A stretch of 64,000 nt of DNA from Pseudonocardia sp. T1-2H (GCF_038039215.1 NZ_JBBPCL010000001.1:5766001-5830000), one strand, 5' to 3'; shown: positions 26,356 through 35,757, numbered from the stretch's first letter. Notes: generated from the letters alone by a model not told the origin. Numbers and translations are program-made.

Positions 26356-27968
26356 ATGAAGATCGTCGTGGATCTCACGCGGTGCCAGGGGTACGCGCAG
26401 TGCGCCTTCGCCGCGCCGGACGTGTTCGCCATGCGGGGGGACGAGGCGCTGCTCTACGACCCCGCTCCGGACGACGCGCAGCGGGAGAAGATCACGCGGG
26501 CCGCGGCGGCCTGCCCGGTCCAGGCCATCGTCCTCGACCGGGAGGACGCCCGGCATCGGCAGCCGGGGGCCGGGGCGCAGGTGGCCACCTCAGGCGCTGA
26601 GGAGGCGTTCGAGCGCACCGGGCGCATCGTCATCGTCGGGGCCTCCCTGGCTGGGCTGCGGGCTGGTTGGGCGCTGCGCCAGGAGGGCTTCACCGGCTCG
26701 CTGACCGTGATCGGGGACGAGCCTTACCCCCTTACGACCGGCCGCCGCTGTCCAAACAGGCGCTCCTGGGCCAGGTTCCGGCGCGGCGGACCACCCTGCC
26801 CCGCTACGACGCGTTGGACGCGGACTGGCGGCTCGGAGTCGCGGCCACGGGGCTCGACCTGCGCGGCAAGCAGGTGCTCCTGGCCGACGGCGAGCAGGTG
26901 GGATTCGACCGGTTGCTCATCGCGACCGGGGTGCGGGCCCGCCCGGGACCGAACGAGGCAGAAGCCGGGCTCGATGGGCTCTTTGCGCTGCGCACCCCGG
27001 ACGACGCGGACGGGCTGCGCCGACGGCTGGCCGCCGGACCCGGCCGGGTGCTGGTCATCGGCGCCGGGTTCACCGGCTCCGAGGTCGCCTCCGCCTGCCG
27101 CGAGCTGGACGTGCCGGTGACCGTGGCCGAGCGGGGCCCGGCCCCGCTGGTCGGCGCACTGGGCGCGGTGATCGGCGGTGTCGCGGCCCAGATGCAGCGC
27201 GACCACGGGGTCGACCTGCGGTGCGGCGTTCAGGTCGAGGCGCTGGAAGGCGATGGGAGCGGGCGGCTGCGGCGCGCCCGGCTCTCCGACGGCAGCACGC
27301 TGGACGTCGAGGTGGCGGTGGCCGCGCTCGGCAGCATCCGCAACGTCGAATGGCTGGAAGGCTCGGGGCTGGCGGCCGGGGTCTGGGGGGTGGCGTGCGA
27401 TGCGGGGTGCCGCGCTGTCGACGCCAACGGCGTCGTCACCGACGATGTGTTCGTCGCAGGCGACGTGGCCCGATTCCCACACCCGGTCTACGACTACCAG
27501 TATCTCGCCCTGGAGCACTGGGGCAACGCCGTCGCCCAGGCGGAGATCGCCGCCCACAACATGATCAGCGCCCAGAGCGGGCGCTGGCCGCACCTGGCGC
27601 TACCGGAGTTCTGGTCCACCCAGTTCGACACCGAGATCAAGTCCGTCGGCGTCCCGACCCACGCCGACCAGGTCGTCATCGCCCAGGGATCGGTGCCCGA
27701 GCGCCGCTTCGTCGCCGCCTACGGCTGCCGCGGGCGCATCACCGCGGCGGTCGCCTTCAACCAGTCCAAGTGGCTGGAGTTCTATGCGGGGTTGATCGAC
27801 CGGGCGGCGCCGTTCCCGCCGTCCTTCCGCACCGTCGACCAGCCCACCGACGGGCACCCGGTCGCGGCCGAGGTCCCGGACCGGCCCACCCCGCAGGCCA
27901 CCGTCGTGGTGACCGGCCACCGACCCAGCGAACGGCGGGCCACGTTCGTCCGCAGAACGTACTTGTGA
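26356..27968 (+). pseudogene. ferredoxin-ferredoxin reductase fusion, one-base frameshift
   Basis: Residues 1-65 are a small ferredoxin with C10, C16 and C53 (CQGYAQC ... ACPVQAI), a CxxYxxC form with Tyr where a fourth ligand would be. A linker leads to an FAD/NAD(P)H reductase: FAD motif IVGASLAGLRAGWAL, NAD motif VIGAGFTGSEVASA, and the VFVAGDVARFPHPVYDYQ C-terminal FAD motif. The frame breaks at a C-run (26727-26731), where one more C restores PYDRPPLSKQ and 537 residues. The product would pass electrons from NAD(P)H to the P450 encoded 52 bases downstream. The break may be a sequencing error. Confidence 0.82.
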
Positions 27969-28020
27969 CCCTGCCCGAGGCGGCACAGTCCAGATCCCCG
28001 AGTTGCGGGAGACGCCCACC

Positions 28021-29295
28021 ATGGCCCAGACCAGCATCTGGCAGCAGATCCTCGACCACTCCCACCGGGCCGACCCCTACCCGCTCTACGCCGAGCTGCG
28101 GAAGACCCCCGTGGTACGGACGGAGGACGGGAGCTATGTCGTGAGCACCTACCGGGAGATCGTTGCCCTGCTCCACGACCCACGGCTCAGCTCGGATGTG
28201 CGCAACCTCCCCGAGCTGGGCGCCGACGCGCCGATGCAGGCGTCCGAAGAGGTCCCTGCCGGGCTCCCGCCCAATGTCATTGCCATCGATCCGCCCGAGC
28301 ACGACCGAGTCCGGCGCCTGCTGACGCGGAACTTCGGGCCGCCGCACCGCCCCGGTCGCGTCGACAGCATGATTCCCGACATGGTCGAGATCGTGACGAG
28401 CGAGATCGACGACTTCGCAGGAAAGGACCGGTCGGGCACAACCCGGGTCGACATCGTCGACGATTTCGCCTATCCGTTCCCGGTCACGGTGATCTGTCGA
28501 CTGCTGGGAGTGCCCCGCGAGGACGAACCGCGATTCCAGGCATTGTCCGACGCGGTCGTCAAGGCCGTCGACCCGACCACCGGACGGATCGCGGAGCGGC
28601 AGCGCCGACGCGCCGAAGCCATCGCCGACCTCGGTCGGTACTTCGCCCAGCTCCTCGATGCGCGCCATGGCCGTCCGGGCGACGACCTGCTCTCCGGGCT
28701 CGTCGGCGGCGACGGCCCCGAGACGCCGATGTCACGGGAGGAGGTGCTGAGCAACGCGGCCCTGCTGCTCGTCGCCGGGCACGAGACGACCGTCAACCTC
28801 ATCACCAACGGCATGCTCACCCTTCTGCGGCACCCCGAGGTGCTCGACCGGCTACGCCGCGGCGACGAACCCGATCTGGCCGCCCGGGTGATCGAGGAAC
28901 TCCTGCGCTTCGAACCACCGGTGCAGTTCCTGCCGAACCGGAACGCCCTCGACGACATCGAGGTCGCCGGCACCACCATCCCCAGGGGCTCACCGGTCAC
29001 ACTCGTGCTGGCTGCCGGCAGCCGTGACCCGGACGTCGTCCCGGACCCCGACCGCTTCGATCCCGACCGCGAGCACAACGAACACATGGGCTTCGGCGGC
29101 GGCGTCCACTACTGCTTCGGTGCGCCATTGGCCCGTCCCGAGGCCCGGATCGCGCTCACCGAGCTGGCCCGCCGGTTGGAGAACCCCCGACTCGCCGATC
29201 CGCCGCCCTACCGCCCGAATCCGGTCCTGCGCGGCCCCCTCCACCTCCTCGTCGAGATCGACGGCGTCAACCCCGCGCAACACCGCCCATCGTGA
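28021..29295 (+). CDS. cytochrome P450 with dedicated redox partner
   Basis: This 424-residue soluble P450 has AGHETT at residues 252-257, EELLRFEP for ExxR, and GFGGGVHYCFGAPLAR with heme Cys365. ATG 28021 is preferred over ATG 28003 because GGGAG precedes it at a good distance. It follows a ferredoxin-reductase fusion in the same direction, so the pair forms a complete class I monooxygenase. Sequence is closest in style to CYP107-like families of secondary metabolism and xenobiotic oxidation; the substrate is not deducible. Confidence 0.92.
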   Translation: MAQTSIWQQILDHSHRADPYPLYAELRKTPVVRTEDGSYVVSTYREIVALLHDPRLSSDVRNLPELGADAPMQASEEVPAGLPPNVIAIDPPEHDRVRRLLTRNFGPPHRPGRVDSMIPDMVEIVTSEIDDFAGKDRSGTTRVDIVDDFAYPFPVTVICRLLGVPREDEPRFQALSDAVVKAVDPTTGRIAERQRRRAEAIADLGRYFAQLLDARHGRPGDDLLSGLVGGDGPETPMSREEVLSNAALLLVAGHETTVNLITNGMLTLLRHPEVLDRLRRGDEPDLAARVIEELLRFEPPVQFLPNRNALDDIEVAGTTIPRGSPVTLVLAAGSRDPDVVPDPDRFDPDREHNEHMGFGGGVHYCFGAPLARPEARIALTELARRLENPRLADPPPYRPNPVLRGPLHLLVEIDGVNPAQHRPS

Positions 29296-29412
29296 CCATG
29301 CGCCGTACCCGCTCGACCGCCCAGCGGCACGGGATCACCGCCGACTTCGACCACACCAGCGACTCATGCCTTTCGGGCGCCTTTCGGCGAGCCTGCGTCT
29401 ACGCCCCGCGGC

Positions 29413-29916
29413 TCAGGCGGTTTGGTTCTCGGCGCTCACCATCCATGCGTACTTCTCGAGACTGTCGATGATGGCGTGGAGCAGGTCGGCGGTAGACGGG
29501 TCTTCCCGGTCGACCTCATCGTGGACCTCCCTCGCGGTCGCCGCCGCGCGACGCAGCCGCTCGGTGATCAGGTCGACGACGGTAGAGGTTGCCTGCTCTC
29601 CCGAAGGGAAGCGGGCCAGGCTGGTGCTTGCGGCGATGGTGTCTGCGCGTCCGTCGGGGACGGCGTTGAGCGCGCGCATGCGTTCGGCGATGGTGTCGGC
29701 GAACTCCCGCGCAGCGTCGACGATCTCATCGAGCTGCAGGTGAAGATCCCGAAAGTTGCGCCCTACGACGTTCCAATGCGCCTGCTTGCCCTGGAGATGC
29801 AGCGCTATGAGATCGACCAGGACCCGTTGGAGGTCACCGGCCAAAGCCGTGGAGGCGGTGAAGCCAGCTGCGAGGTTCTCAGTGGCTGTGGTCTGTTGGC
29901 TCGTGGGAGGTGACAT
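29413..29916 (-). CDS. dps: Dps family DNA-binding ferritin-like protein
   Basis: The 167-residue protein has the Dps ferroxidase signature KQAHWNVVGRNFRDLHLQLD followed by EIVDAAREFADTIAERM, giving the inter-subunit His, Asp and Glu ligands. A 12-mer that stores iron and shields DNA under peroxide stress or starvation is expected. It is monocistronic and convergent with the P450 gene. Next to a P450 module it may limit iron/peroxide damage, but that is inference. Confidence 0.92.
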   Translation of the reverse strand: MSPPTSQQTTATENLAAGFTASTALAGDLQRVLVDLIALHLQGKQAHWNVVGRNFRDLHLQLDEIVDAAREFADTIAERMRALNAVPDGRADTIAASTSLARFPSGEQATSTVVDLITERLRRAAATAREVHDEVDREDPSTADLLHAIIDSLEKYAWMVSAENQTA

Positions 29917-30359
29917 TCGCTTGAGCCTCTCTGGATCGTGGTCGTGTGGGCTTCCACCGAGGAGGCTTCCTCAGTGCCGCACCGGCAGACCTGAATCGGT
30001 CAGACGGTGCGTGCGGCCCCTGGCGCAGGTATCCCGCTGTTGCTGGCCCAGGGACTTGCGCCAAGGCCGCTTGTGCAAGTGTGTCCGGCGGGCCCGGCCT
30101 CGGAAAGGGTGCACACTGACGTCGATCTCGGGCCCGAATGCTGGTCACGGCCTGCGGCAGCCGGAGGAGGCGTACAGCCGGGAGCGACGCACGTCTTCCC
30201 GCCTTGTGCCCCACCCCTCGGTCTGGCAGCCGTCTCGGCGCGCCGTGAGGAGATCACCACCCCGCCGCACTCCCCCTGATCTCTGAGCGGTGCCGGGTTC
30301 GGGCAGAGCCCGGAATTTCGGATATTGGCCTTAAAGTGGCGCAGTCCCATACTTCCGTT
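29917..30359. other. non-coding gap with no clear content
   Basis: The 440 bases contain only short frames with arbitrary composition and a weak hairpin (CGGGCAGAGCCCG near 30310). Promoters for dps and the cupin-like gene must lie here. Confidence 0.4.
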
Positions 30360-30701
30360 ATGGACATGGATCCGGTCACGACGAACCCCGACCTCTACAA
30401 GGTCGTCTTCGAGAACAAACGGGTGCGAGTGCTGGAGTACAGGGACCGTCCGGGAGACAAGACCACGCCCCATGAGCATCCGGACAGCGTGATGCACACG
30501 CTGAGTTCCTTCCGGCGACGCCTGGGTGCGGACGGGGGCGAGCGGGAGGTAGAGCTGCCGGCCGGAATGACTGGCTGGCTACCGGCGCAGCGCCACTACG
30601 GCGAGAACATCGGCGAGACGGATACTCATGTTCTGTTCGTTGAGTTGAAGGAGAACGCGGCAGAGCCGTCATCTGACGTCGTGGGGCCATCCGAGGCCTG
30701 A
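30360..30701 (+). CDS. cupin-like small protein
   Basis: The 113-residue protein shows a single cupin-type barrel: VVFENKRVRVLEYRDRPGDK, then TTPHEHPDSVMHTLSSFRRR and GMTGWLPAQRHYGENIGETD, with His in HEHP and QRH as possible metal ligands. Members of this look include DUF-type and lyase-like cupins; the reaction is unknown. GTG 30336 is an alternative start. A GC hairpin follows at 30810. Confidence 0.75.
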   Translation: MDMDPVTTNPDLYKVVFENKRVRVLEYRDRPGDKTTPHEHPDSVMHTLSSFRRRLGADGGEREVELPAGMTGWLPAQRHYGENIGETDTHVLFVELKENAAEPSSDVVGPSEA

Positions 30702-30809
30702 GCTTGCGGATCATCTTCGGAGCGCCAAGTGGGCCGGCTGAGGCCCGCCGGCTGCGCCCGGGCCGGAGGCAGGAGGGCGCGAGCCGAGCGATGCCGGCGT
30801 AGCCGGCCC

Positions 30810-30828
30810 GCGCCGCCGGAGGCGGCGC
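30810..30828 (+). terminator. GC-rich hairpin downstream of cupin gene
   Basis: GCGCCGCC-GGA-GGCGGCGC forms a perfect 8-bp stem with a 3-base loop, about 110 bases after the cupin stop and before the next weak frame. A short CCTTG follows. Confidence 0.45.
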
Positions 30829-30949
30829 CTTGATCCGGTAGAGGCAGATTCGGCAGCAACGTGGCCTGTTACGTGGACTGGACGCGGGAGGCCGCCCTTA
30901 TGAGTTCCGGGCAGTTGGGTGCTTCGTCCCCCTAATACAGCAGTAGGGG

Positions 30950-31219
30950 ATGCGAACCGTCCCGGTGCAGGCTCACCACCGGCGCCGGTCCGCCTCGACA
31001 CATGACCAGCCCGCCTGGGCGCCCGCGGTCAAGGCGACCTCGACACGCCCTCACGCCGCAGCCTGGTTGCTGGCGGCGGTCGTCGTCGCGCTCGTCCTCG
31101 GCCTGCTCATCGCCGGCGCTCTGTCGATGCTGCCGACAGGGTTGTGCTCAGCTGCTGCTCTCATCGGCAGCGAGTTCGGCTACGGCCGAGGACGAACACG
31201 GCCCGCTCGGCGGGCATGA
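30950..31219 (+). CDS. possible small single-pass membrane protein
   Basis: The 89-residue frame has one strong hydrophobic segment (AAAWLLAAVVVALVLGLLIA) between basic ends. There is no family match that I recognise and no ribosome binding site; a small hairpin CCCCTA/TAGGGG (30929-30949) touches the ATG. It may be chance in GC-rich DNA. Confidence 0.25.
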   Translation: MRTVPVQAHHRRRSASTHDQPAWAPAVKATSTRPHAAAWLLAAVVVALVLGLLIAGALSMLPTGLCSAAALIGSEFGYGRGRTRPARRA

Positions 31220-31364
31220 CCAAACGACCGGATCACCTCCTTGCCTGTCTCCGGCGCCTGCGCACGACAGGACATCTCCGAGGTGCTCATCGACAGCCGG
31301 TCCGCCTAGACGCCGAGGAACTCGGAGCAACCTTCAGCGGCGATGTTCAGACCCGCACGCGGCG

Positions 31365-32090
31365 CTAACCGATCGGCGGGCTCTGCCAGCGGTCGGTGAC
31401 ATCCCAGGTCAGCCCGCGCATCCGCGCGGGCTCCCCGTCCTCCCCGACGAAGACCCGGCCCGTCGAGTACAGCCACCGGACCGCGCCGTCCGGCCGCACG
31501 ATCCGATGGCTGGCCGCATAGGACTCCTTGGCCGCCAGAGCCCAGCCGATCGCCTCGGTCACGGCCGCCCGGTCGTCTTCGTGAATGCGCTGCAGGGCGA
31601 TGTCCAGGTTGTGCCCCGTCCCCGGCTCGAGCCCGTAGATCTCGTACATGCCTTCCGACCATGTCGCGAAGTCCCGGCTGATGTCCCAGTCCCAGGACCC
31701 GACGAGGAACCGCTCTCCGCGAACCTGCGGTGGGTGGTCGGTGACGTCCTCACCGCAGAGGTAGATGCGTTCCTCCTCCGGGTTGGCCCGCATCCCGCAG
31801 GCGATGAAGCGGTGCGTGCCGTCCCGGCACAGCATCCGCACCCGCCGGGCGGGCATCCGACCCGGCCCGCGCAGCACCAGCCGCTCCCGGTCCTCCATCA
31901 ACCGCTGCTGGTCGTCGGGGTGCACCAGCTCCCAGAACGGCACCGCCGACAGCTCGTCCAACGACCACCCCAACACCGCCCGGTGCGCGGCGTTGATCGA
32001 CAAGGTGTAACCGTCGAAGTCCTGGACCCACACCAAGACCGAATCACCGGACGAGCCCTCGGGCGGTGGTGCCTCCTCGCCTCCGGCCAT
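31365..32090 (-). CDS. PAS-domain protein without output domain
   Basis: The 241-residue protein has two PAS folds: the first around VQDFDGYTLSINAAHRAVLG and FWELVHPDDQQRLMEDRERL, the second around SWDWDISRDFATWSEGMYEI and IHEDDRAAVTEAI, ending in WDVTDRW. No kinase, GGDEF, EAL or ANTAR domain follows. It may act as a sensor subunit that binds a partner, or be the N-terminal remainder of a longer protein. It lies between the cupin region and the integrase relic. Confidence 0.82.
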   Translation of the reverse strand: MAGGEEAPPPEGSSGDSVLVWVQDFDGYTLSINAAHRAVLGWSLDELSAVPFWELVHPDDQQRLMEDRERLVLRGPGRMPARRVRMLCRDGTHRFIACGMRANPEEERIYLCGEDVTDHPPQVRGERFLVGSWDWDISRDFATWSEGMYEIYGLEPGTGHNLDIALQRIHEDDRAAVTEAIGWALAAKESYAASHRIVRPDGAVRWLYSTGRVFVGEDGEPARMRGLTWDVTDRWQSPPIG

Positions 32091-32203
32091 CGCGCAGCTC
32101 CCCTAGCCGCCTGAACGGCCGATACCTGAGTTGGTGCGAGCGTGACTATCCCGCAGAGCCTCGGCATAAACCGGCATAACCGGCATGGGGCGGCACCTCA
32201 CTC

Positions 32204-32547
32204 GGCACGCTCCTCCGTGAGCACCTCGACGAGCACGGCACGACCCCCGATGGCCGGTGTTCCGCGGGGTGCGTGGCGGTCCGCTCTCCGAGAGCCTCCA
32301 CGGCCGCTTGTGGGCCGCTGCGCTCTCCGACGAGGAAACCGCCTCGCCGCTCGCCCGGCGGCCATACGACCTGCGGCATGCGGCCGTGTCGACGTGGCTC
32401 AACAGTGGGGTCCCCGCGCCGCAGGTCGCGCAGTGGGCCGGCCACAGCGTCGACGTCCTCCTCCGGGTCTACGCGAAGTGCATCGCCGGCCAGGAGCACG
32501 AGGCGCGCCGTCGGATCGAGAACGCCCTCCGGGATCCCGGTTCATGA
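32204..32547 (+). pseudogene. tyrosine recombinase (integrase) C-terminal relic
   Basis: The frame from 32257 reads RPYDLRHAAVSTWLNSGVPA, QVAQWAGHSVDVLLRVYAK, giving the R-H, G-H and final Tyr of the phage integrase active site. Upstream in another frame, GTLLREHLDEHGTTPDGR is the preceding part of the same domain; one missing base near 32252-32258 separates them. The N-terminal domain is absent. Its 3' end lies 123 bases from the 3' end of tRNA-Tyr, the usual integration target, so it marks a decayed integrative element. Confidence 0.78.
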
Positions 32548-32616
32548 TCGCGACCGCGTAGCGACCGCGAACACCCGTGGAGAGCCGGACGGAGTCGAAC
32601 ACCACTGGACACCAAC

Positions 32617-32661
32617 GAAAACGGCCCCTGACCGGCTTCTCGCTGGTCAGGGGCCGTTTTC
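32617..32661. terminator. bidirectional terminator between integrase relic and tRNA-Tyr
   Basis: A perfect 17-bp stem (32617-32633 with 32645-32661) closes an 11-base loop. The arms begin AAAACGG and end CCGTTTT, so a T-run is present in both directions. It ends the tRNA-Tyr transcript 8 bases after its 3' end. Confidence 0.88.
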
Positions 32662-32669
32662 ACGGGGTG

Positions 32670-32751
32670 TGGCAGGTGAAGGATTCGAACCTTCGTAGGC
32701 TAAGCCGACGGATTTACAGTCCGCTCCCTTTGGCCACTCGGGCAACCTGCC
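32670..32751 (-). tRNA. tRNA-Tyr (GTA)
   Basis: The 82-base leftward gene folds as a class II tRNA: acceptor GGCAGGT/ACCTGCC, anticodon loop CTGTAAA with anticodon GTA, a long variable arm (GTCGGCTTAGCCTAC region) and T-loop GTTCGAATCC. The discriminator base is A; CCA is not fully encoded. Its 3' end faces an integrase relic. Confidence 0.95.
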
Positions 32752-32843
32752 GGGTGCTTGTCGGCGTGCCGACGTGCGGGAGAAGGATACGACAGACCGA
32801 ATGCGGGCCCTGAAGAGGGGGCCCGCTTGCACGAGGAGGACCC

Positions 32844-33335
32844 ATGGCCGACCCGTCGTTCGACGTGGTGAGCAAGGTCGACCGGCAGGAGGTCGACAAC
32901 GCGCTGAACCAGGCGTCGAAGGAGCTCTCGCAGCGCTTCGACTTCCGGGGGACGGGCACGTCGATCTCCTGGGCGGGCGAGGAGGCCATCACGATCGAGT
33001 CCGAGACCGAGGAGCGTGCGAAGGCCGCCGTCGACGTCTTCAAGGAGAAATTGATCAAGCGCAACATCTCCATGAAGGCCTTCGAGGCCGGTGAGCCGGC
33101 CGTCTCCGGCAAGACCTACAAGGTCGCCGGCAAGATCCTGCAGGGCATCGAGCAGGACAAGGCCAAGGAGATCAGCAAGGCCATCCGGGACGAGAAGTTC
33201 AAGGGCGTCCAGGCCCAGATCCAGGGTGACCAGCTGCGGGTCACGGGCAAGAAGAAGGACGACCTGCAGGCCGTGATCGCCCTGCTCAAGGGCAAGGACT
33301 TCGGGATCGCGCTGCAGTTCACGAACTACCGGTAG
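32844..33335 (+). CDS. yajQ: YajQ family nucleotide-binding protein
   Basis: The 163-residue protein matches the UPF0234/YajQ family over its full length: [20 protein letters not shown] at the start, [20 protein letters not shown], then [20 protein letters not shown] and [14 protein letters not shown] at the end. Some members bind c-di-GMP or RNA. An ATG at 32844 follows GAGGAGGA closely. It is a single gene just outside the tRNA-Tyr locus. Confidence 0.93.
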   Translation: MADPSFDVVSKVDRQEVDNALNQASKELSQRFDFRGTGTSISWAGEEAITIESETEERAKAAVDVFKEKLIKRNISMKAFEAGEPAVSGKTYKVAGKILQGIEQDKAKEISKAIRDEKFKGVQAQIQGDQLRVTGKKKDDLQAVIALLKGKDFGIALQFTNYR

Positions 33336-33431
33336 CACCGCTCCGAGCTGTGAAGACAGCTTCTCGAGGGGTGTTGGCAGATCACCGGAACAGCTGAGCG
33401 CAGAGCCCCTCAGCGTCTGCGTCTGGTCCGT

Positions 33432-33509
33432 GCCGAGCAGATCCAGCAGGAACGCTCGGTCGGACTCGGCGCCGGCGCTGTACACGATCACGTGCGCGCC
33501 AGCGATCAT
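33432..33509 (-). pseudogene. VOC/glyoxalase-family N-terminal relic
   Basis: The frame MIAGAHVIVYSAGAESDRAF LLDLLG is the first strand and helix of a vicinal-oxygen-chelate protein, then similarity stops (TDQTQTLRGS and arbitrary sequence). Only about 26 residues remain. It lies in the debris field between yajQ and rfbA. Confidence 0.45.
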
Positions 33510-33599
33510 CGAGGCTCCCGTCCGGCGGTGGGCACCGCCCACCTTCCCGTCGCCGGCGCGAGGGCGTGTCGCGCGGCACGCCGAGGGGGCGGCACACCC

Positions 33600-33634
33600 G
33601 ACCCCGCGAAGCCCACCGCGTGGTGAGCGGGGTC
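33600..33634 (-). terminator. hairpin after ABM relic
   Basis: GACCCCGC (33600-33607) pairs with GCGGGGTC (33627-33634), and CCACC/GGTGG forms an inner stem. It begins 3 bases beyond the ABM stop codon. Confidence 0.5.
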
Positions 33635-33637
33635 CGG

Positions 33638-33921
33638 TCAGGGTGCCTCGACCGCCGAGATCCGGTACTTCTTCACGTCCGCGTCCAGGTTCCGGGCCGA
33701 GGTCTCGTCGTCCGGCCCGGATCCCGGGAACGCCACCAGCTCCCCGTCGGACTCCCAGCCCTCGTGGACGATGATCCGGGCGGGGTCCGTCGCGTCGGCC
33801 GTCGGCGCGAAGTCGAGGCACCGGCAGAAGCGCGGGCAGCCTCCACGACCTCGACACCGTCAGCGACGTAGCCGTCCCGGTCGATGGGATCGACGACGAG
33901 ATGTCCGGCGATGATGAACAT
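33638..33921 (-). pseudogene. antibiotic biosynthesis monooxygenase (ABM) domain protein, one-base frameshift
   Basis: The first frame reads [20 protein letters not shown] and EVVEAARA; the second continues [20 protein letters not shown] and GWESDGELVAFPGSGPDD to a normal end. These are the two halves of the ABM ferredoxin-like fold (cofactor-free monooxygenases and related heme or quinone enzymes). One base is missing near 33818-33828; restoring it gives a 94-residue protein. Sequence error or recent decay both fit. Confidence 0.75.
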
Positions 33922-33999
33922 GCCCCTACGCCCGGTACCGGACCCGGAACTCATCGCCGCCGAACCCGGCCACCCGTCGCGAGCGGCCACCCGAAACCC

Positions 34000-34494
34000 T
34001 CAGCGGAGCAGCAGACAGGACGACGTCGCCTCGCCCAGCAGCTTCCCCGCCTCGTTCCGCAGCTCGGCGCGCGCCAGCACGGTGCTGCGACCCGCGTGCA
34101 CGACCCAGCCCTCGCAGCGCACGAGCCCGGTGTCCGTGGTCATCCGGCCCAGGAACTTCACGTCGAGGTCCAGGCTCGTGTACCGCACGCCGGCCGGCAG
34201 CGTGCTGTGCACCGCACAGCCGCACGCCGAGTCCAGCAGGGTCGCGTAGACGCCGCCGTGGACCGAGCCGATCGGGTTGTAGTGGTACTCGGCGGGCGTC
34301 AGCACGAAGACCGCGCGGCCGTTCTCGACGGACTCGAGATCGAAGCCCATGGTGTGCGCGATCGGCGGCGCCGGGAGCGAACCGTCCGCGACCCTGCGGA
34401 GCAGGGTCAGCCCGTCGAGCCCGGCCCCGGCGGCCATGCCGCGCGGGTCGGCCCAGGTGTAGGCGCGTTCCCGGTCCAGCTGCACGTTCGTCAT
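34000..34494 (-). CDS. PaaI-type hot-dog thioesterase
   Basis: The 164-residue protein has a single hot-dog domain with the PaaI motif [20 protein letters not shown], containing the catalytic HGG and Asp, followed by [12 protein letters not shown]. Members hydrolyse aryl- or acyl-CoA. ATG 34494 is chosen; the frame is open further upstream into the AraC relic, but those residues are unrelated. It is probably free-standing. Confidence 0.88.
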   Translation of the reverse strand: MTNVQLDRERAYTWADPRGMAAGAGLDGLTLLRRVADGSLPAPPIAHTMGFDLESVENGRAVFVLTPAEYHYNPIGSVHGGVYATLLDSACGCAVHSTLPAGVRYTSLDLDVKFLGRMTTDTGLVRCEGWVVHAGRSTVLARAELRNEAGKLLGEATSSCLLLR

Positions 34495-34539
34495 GCAGCC
34501 GAGACTAGCTGGATAGCGATAAGAAACCCAGACTCGGGC

Positions 34540-34783
34540 GTAGGCGAACCGCTCCCGCCCGACACCGGCGACGGCGAGGTTCCCGCGGTCCAGAACCAGG
34601 TCGACGCACGGGTGCGGCAACAGCGTGACCGACGCCCGCCGGCCTCGGCAGTGCCCAGCTCACCACCCGGTGCCGCTCGACGAGCTCGGCGAGATCGGGC
34701 GGCGGCGGCAGCCGCTCGAGGGCGAAGTCCACGTCCCGCACGCCGAGGACGCCGTGCTCGCTGGTGGTGGACAGCTCGGTCAC
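34540..34783 (-). pseudogene. AraC-family regulator N-terminal relic
   Basis: One frame reads [26 protein letters not shown]; a second reads [28 protein letters not shown]. Together they form the N-terminal sensor segment seen in AraC proteins that start with a PxxL..Y/RHWVV..W and HPCVNLV pattern. The frame switch is of the opposite sense from the single-base losses elsewhere, and the helix-turn-helix domain is missing, replaced by the thioesterase gene. It is a true relic. Confidence 0.5.
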
Positions 34784-34836
34784 CGGTGCAGCACGGCCTG
34801 AGGGTTCGACGGTTTCGCGTGGGAGGATTCCCGGCA

Positions 34837-35751
34837 ATGAAGGGGATCATCCTGGCCGGTGGCACCGGCACGCGTCTGCATCCGATCACCCGGGGCGTGT
34901 CGAAGCAGCTCCTGCCGGTCTACGACAAACCGATGATCTACTACCCGCTCTCGGTGCTGATGCTGGCCGGGATCCGCGAGATCCTGGTGATCACCACACC
35001 CGAGGAGCAGGACCTGTTCCGCAGGCTCCTCGGCGACGGTTCGGAGCTCGGCCTCTCGCTGAGCTACGCCGCGCAGCCCAGGCCGGAGGGGATCGCGCAG
35101 GCGTTCCTGATCGGCGAGGAGCACATCGGCGGGGACTCGTGCGCGCTCGTCCTGGGGGACAACATCTTCCACGGCCAGCGCTTCGCCGAGACGCTGCGCG
35201 AGTGCTCGGCCCGGATCGCCCGGGGCGCCCACGAGCCCGACGGCGCGGGCGCGGTCCTGTTCGGCTACCCGGTGCGCGACCCCGAGCGCTACGGCGTCGG
35301 CGTCGCGGACGACGACGGCCGGCTCGTCGACATCGAGGAGAAGCCCGCCCGTCCCCGCTCCAACCGGGCGATCACCGGGTTGTACCTCTACGACTCCCAG
35401 GTCGTCGAGATCGCGGCCGGGCTGAAGCCGTCACCGCGGGGCGAGCTGGAGATCACCGACGTCAACCGCGCGTACGTCGACGCCGGCGAGGCCCGGCTCG
35501 TCGACCTCGGGCGCGGTTTCGCCTGGCTGGACACCGGCACCCACGACTCGCTGCTCGAGGCGGGCCAGTACGTCCAGGTGCTCGAGCACCGCACCGGCGT
35601 GCGGATCGCGTGCGTCGAGGAGATCGCCCTGCAGCGCGGCTTCATCGACGCGGACGCCTGCTACAAGCTGGGCGAGGCCCAGGCCAAGTCCGGCTACGGC
35701 GAGTACGTGATGTCCGTCGCGGCGGCGCACGGGGCGGCCGCACCCGCCTAG
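34837..35751 (+). CDS. rfbA: glucose-1-phosphate thymidylyltransferase
   Basis: This 304-residue enzyme makes dTDP-glucose, the first step to dTDP-rhamnose. It has the nucleotide-binding start [46 protein letters not shown], and the [17 protein letters not shown] block. Length and motifs are complete. GGGAGGA lies about 10 bases before the ATG. In mycobacteria rfbA is essential for the cell-wall rhamnose linker; other rml genes are not in this window. Confidence 0.95.
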   Translation: MKGIILAGGTGTRLHPITRGVSKQLLPVYDKPMIYYPLSVLMLAGIREILVITTPEEQDLFRRLLGDGSELGLSLSYAAQPRPEGIAQAFLIGEEHIGGDSCALVLGDNIFHGQRFAETLRECSARIARGAHEPDGAGAVLFGYPVRDPERYGVGVADDDGRLVDIEEKPARPRSNRAITGLYLYDSQVVEIAAGLKPSPRGELEITDVNRAYVDAGEARLVDLGRGFAWLDTGTHDSLLEAGQYVQVLEHRTGVRIACVEEIALQRGFIDADACYKLGEAQAKSGYGEYVMSVAAAHGAAAPA

Positions 35752-35757
35752 GAAAGT

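Noticed and set aside
30007..30279. 90-residue frame in the gap between dps and the cupin-like gene
   Set aside because: Arbitrary composition, no start signal, no fold pattern and overlapping frames on the other strand of equal quality.
32577..32813. Reading frame containing GEGFEPS-like sequence across the tRNA
   Set aside because: This peptide pattern is the well-known artefact of translating a tRNA T-arm; the DNA is tRNA-Tyr.
34540..34783. AraC relic as another single-base sequencing deletion
   Set aside because: The frame change is of the other sense (one extra or two missing bases) and the DNA-binding domain is absent, so correction of one base would not restore a gene.
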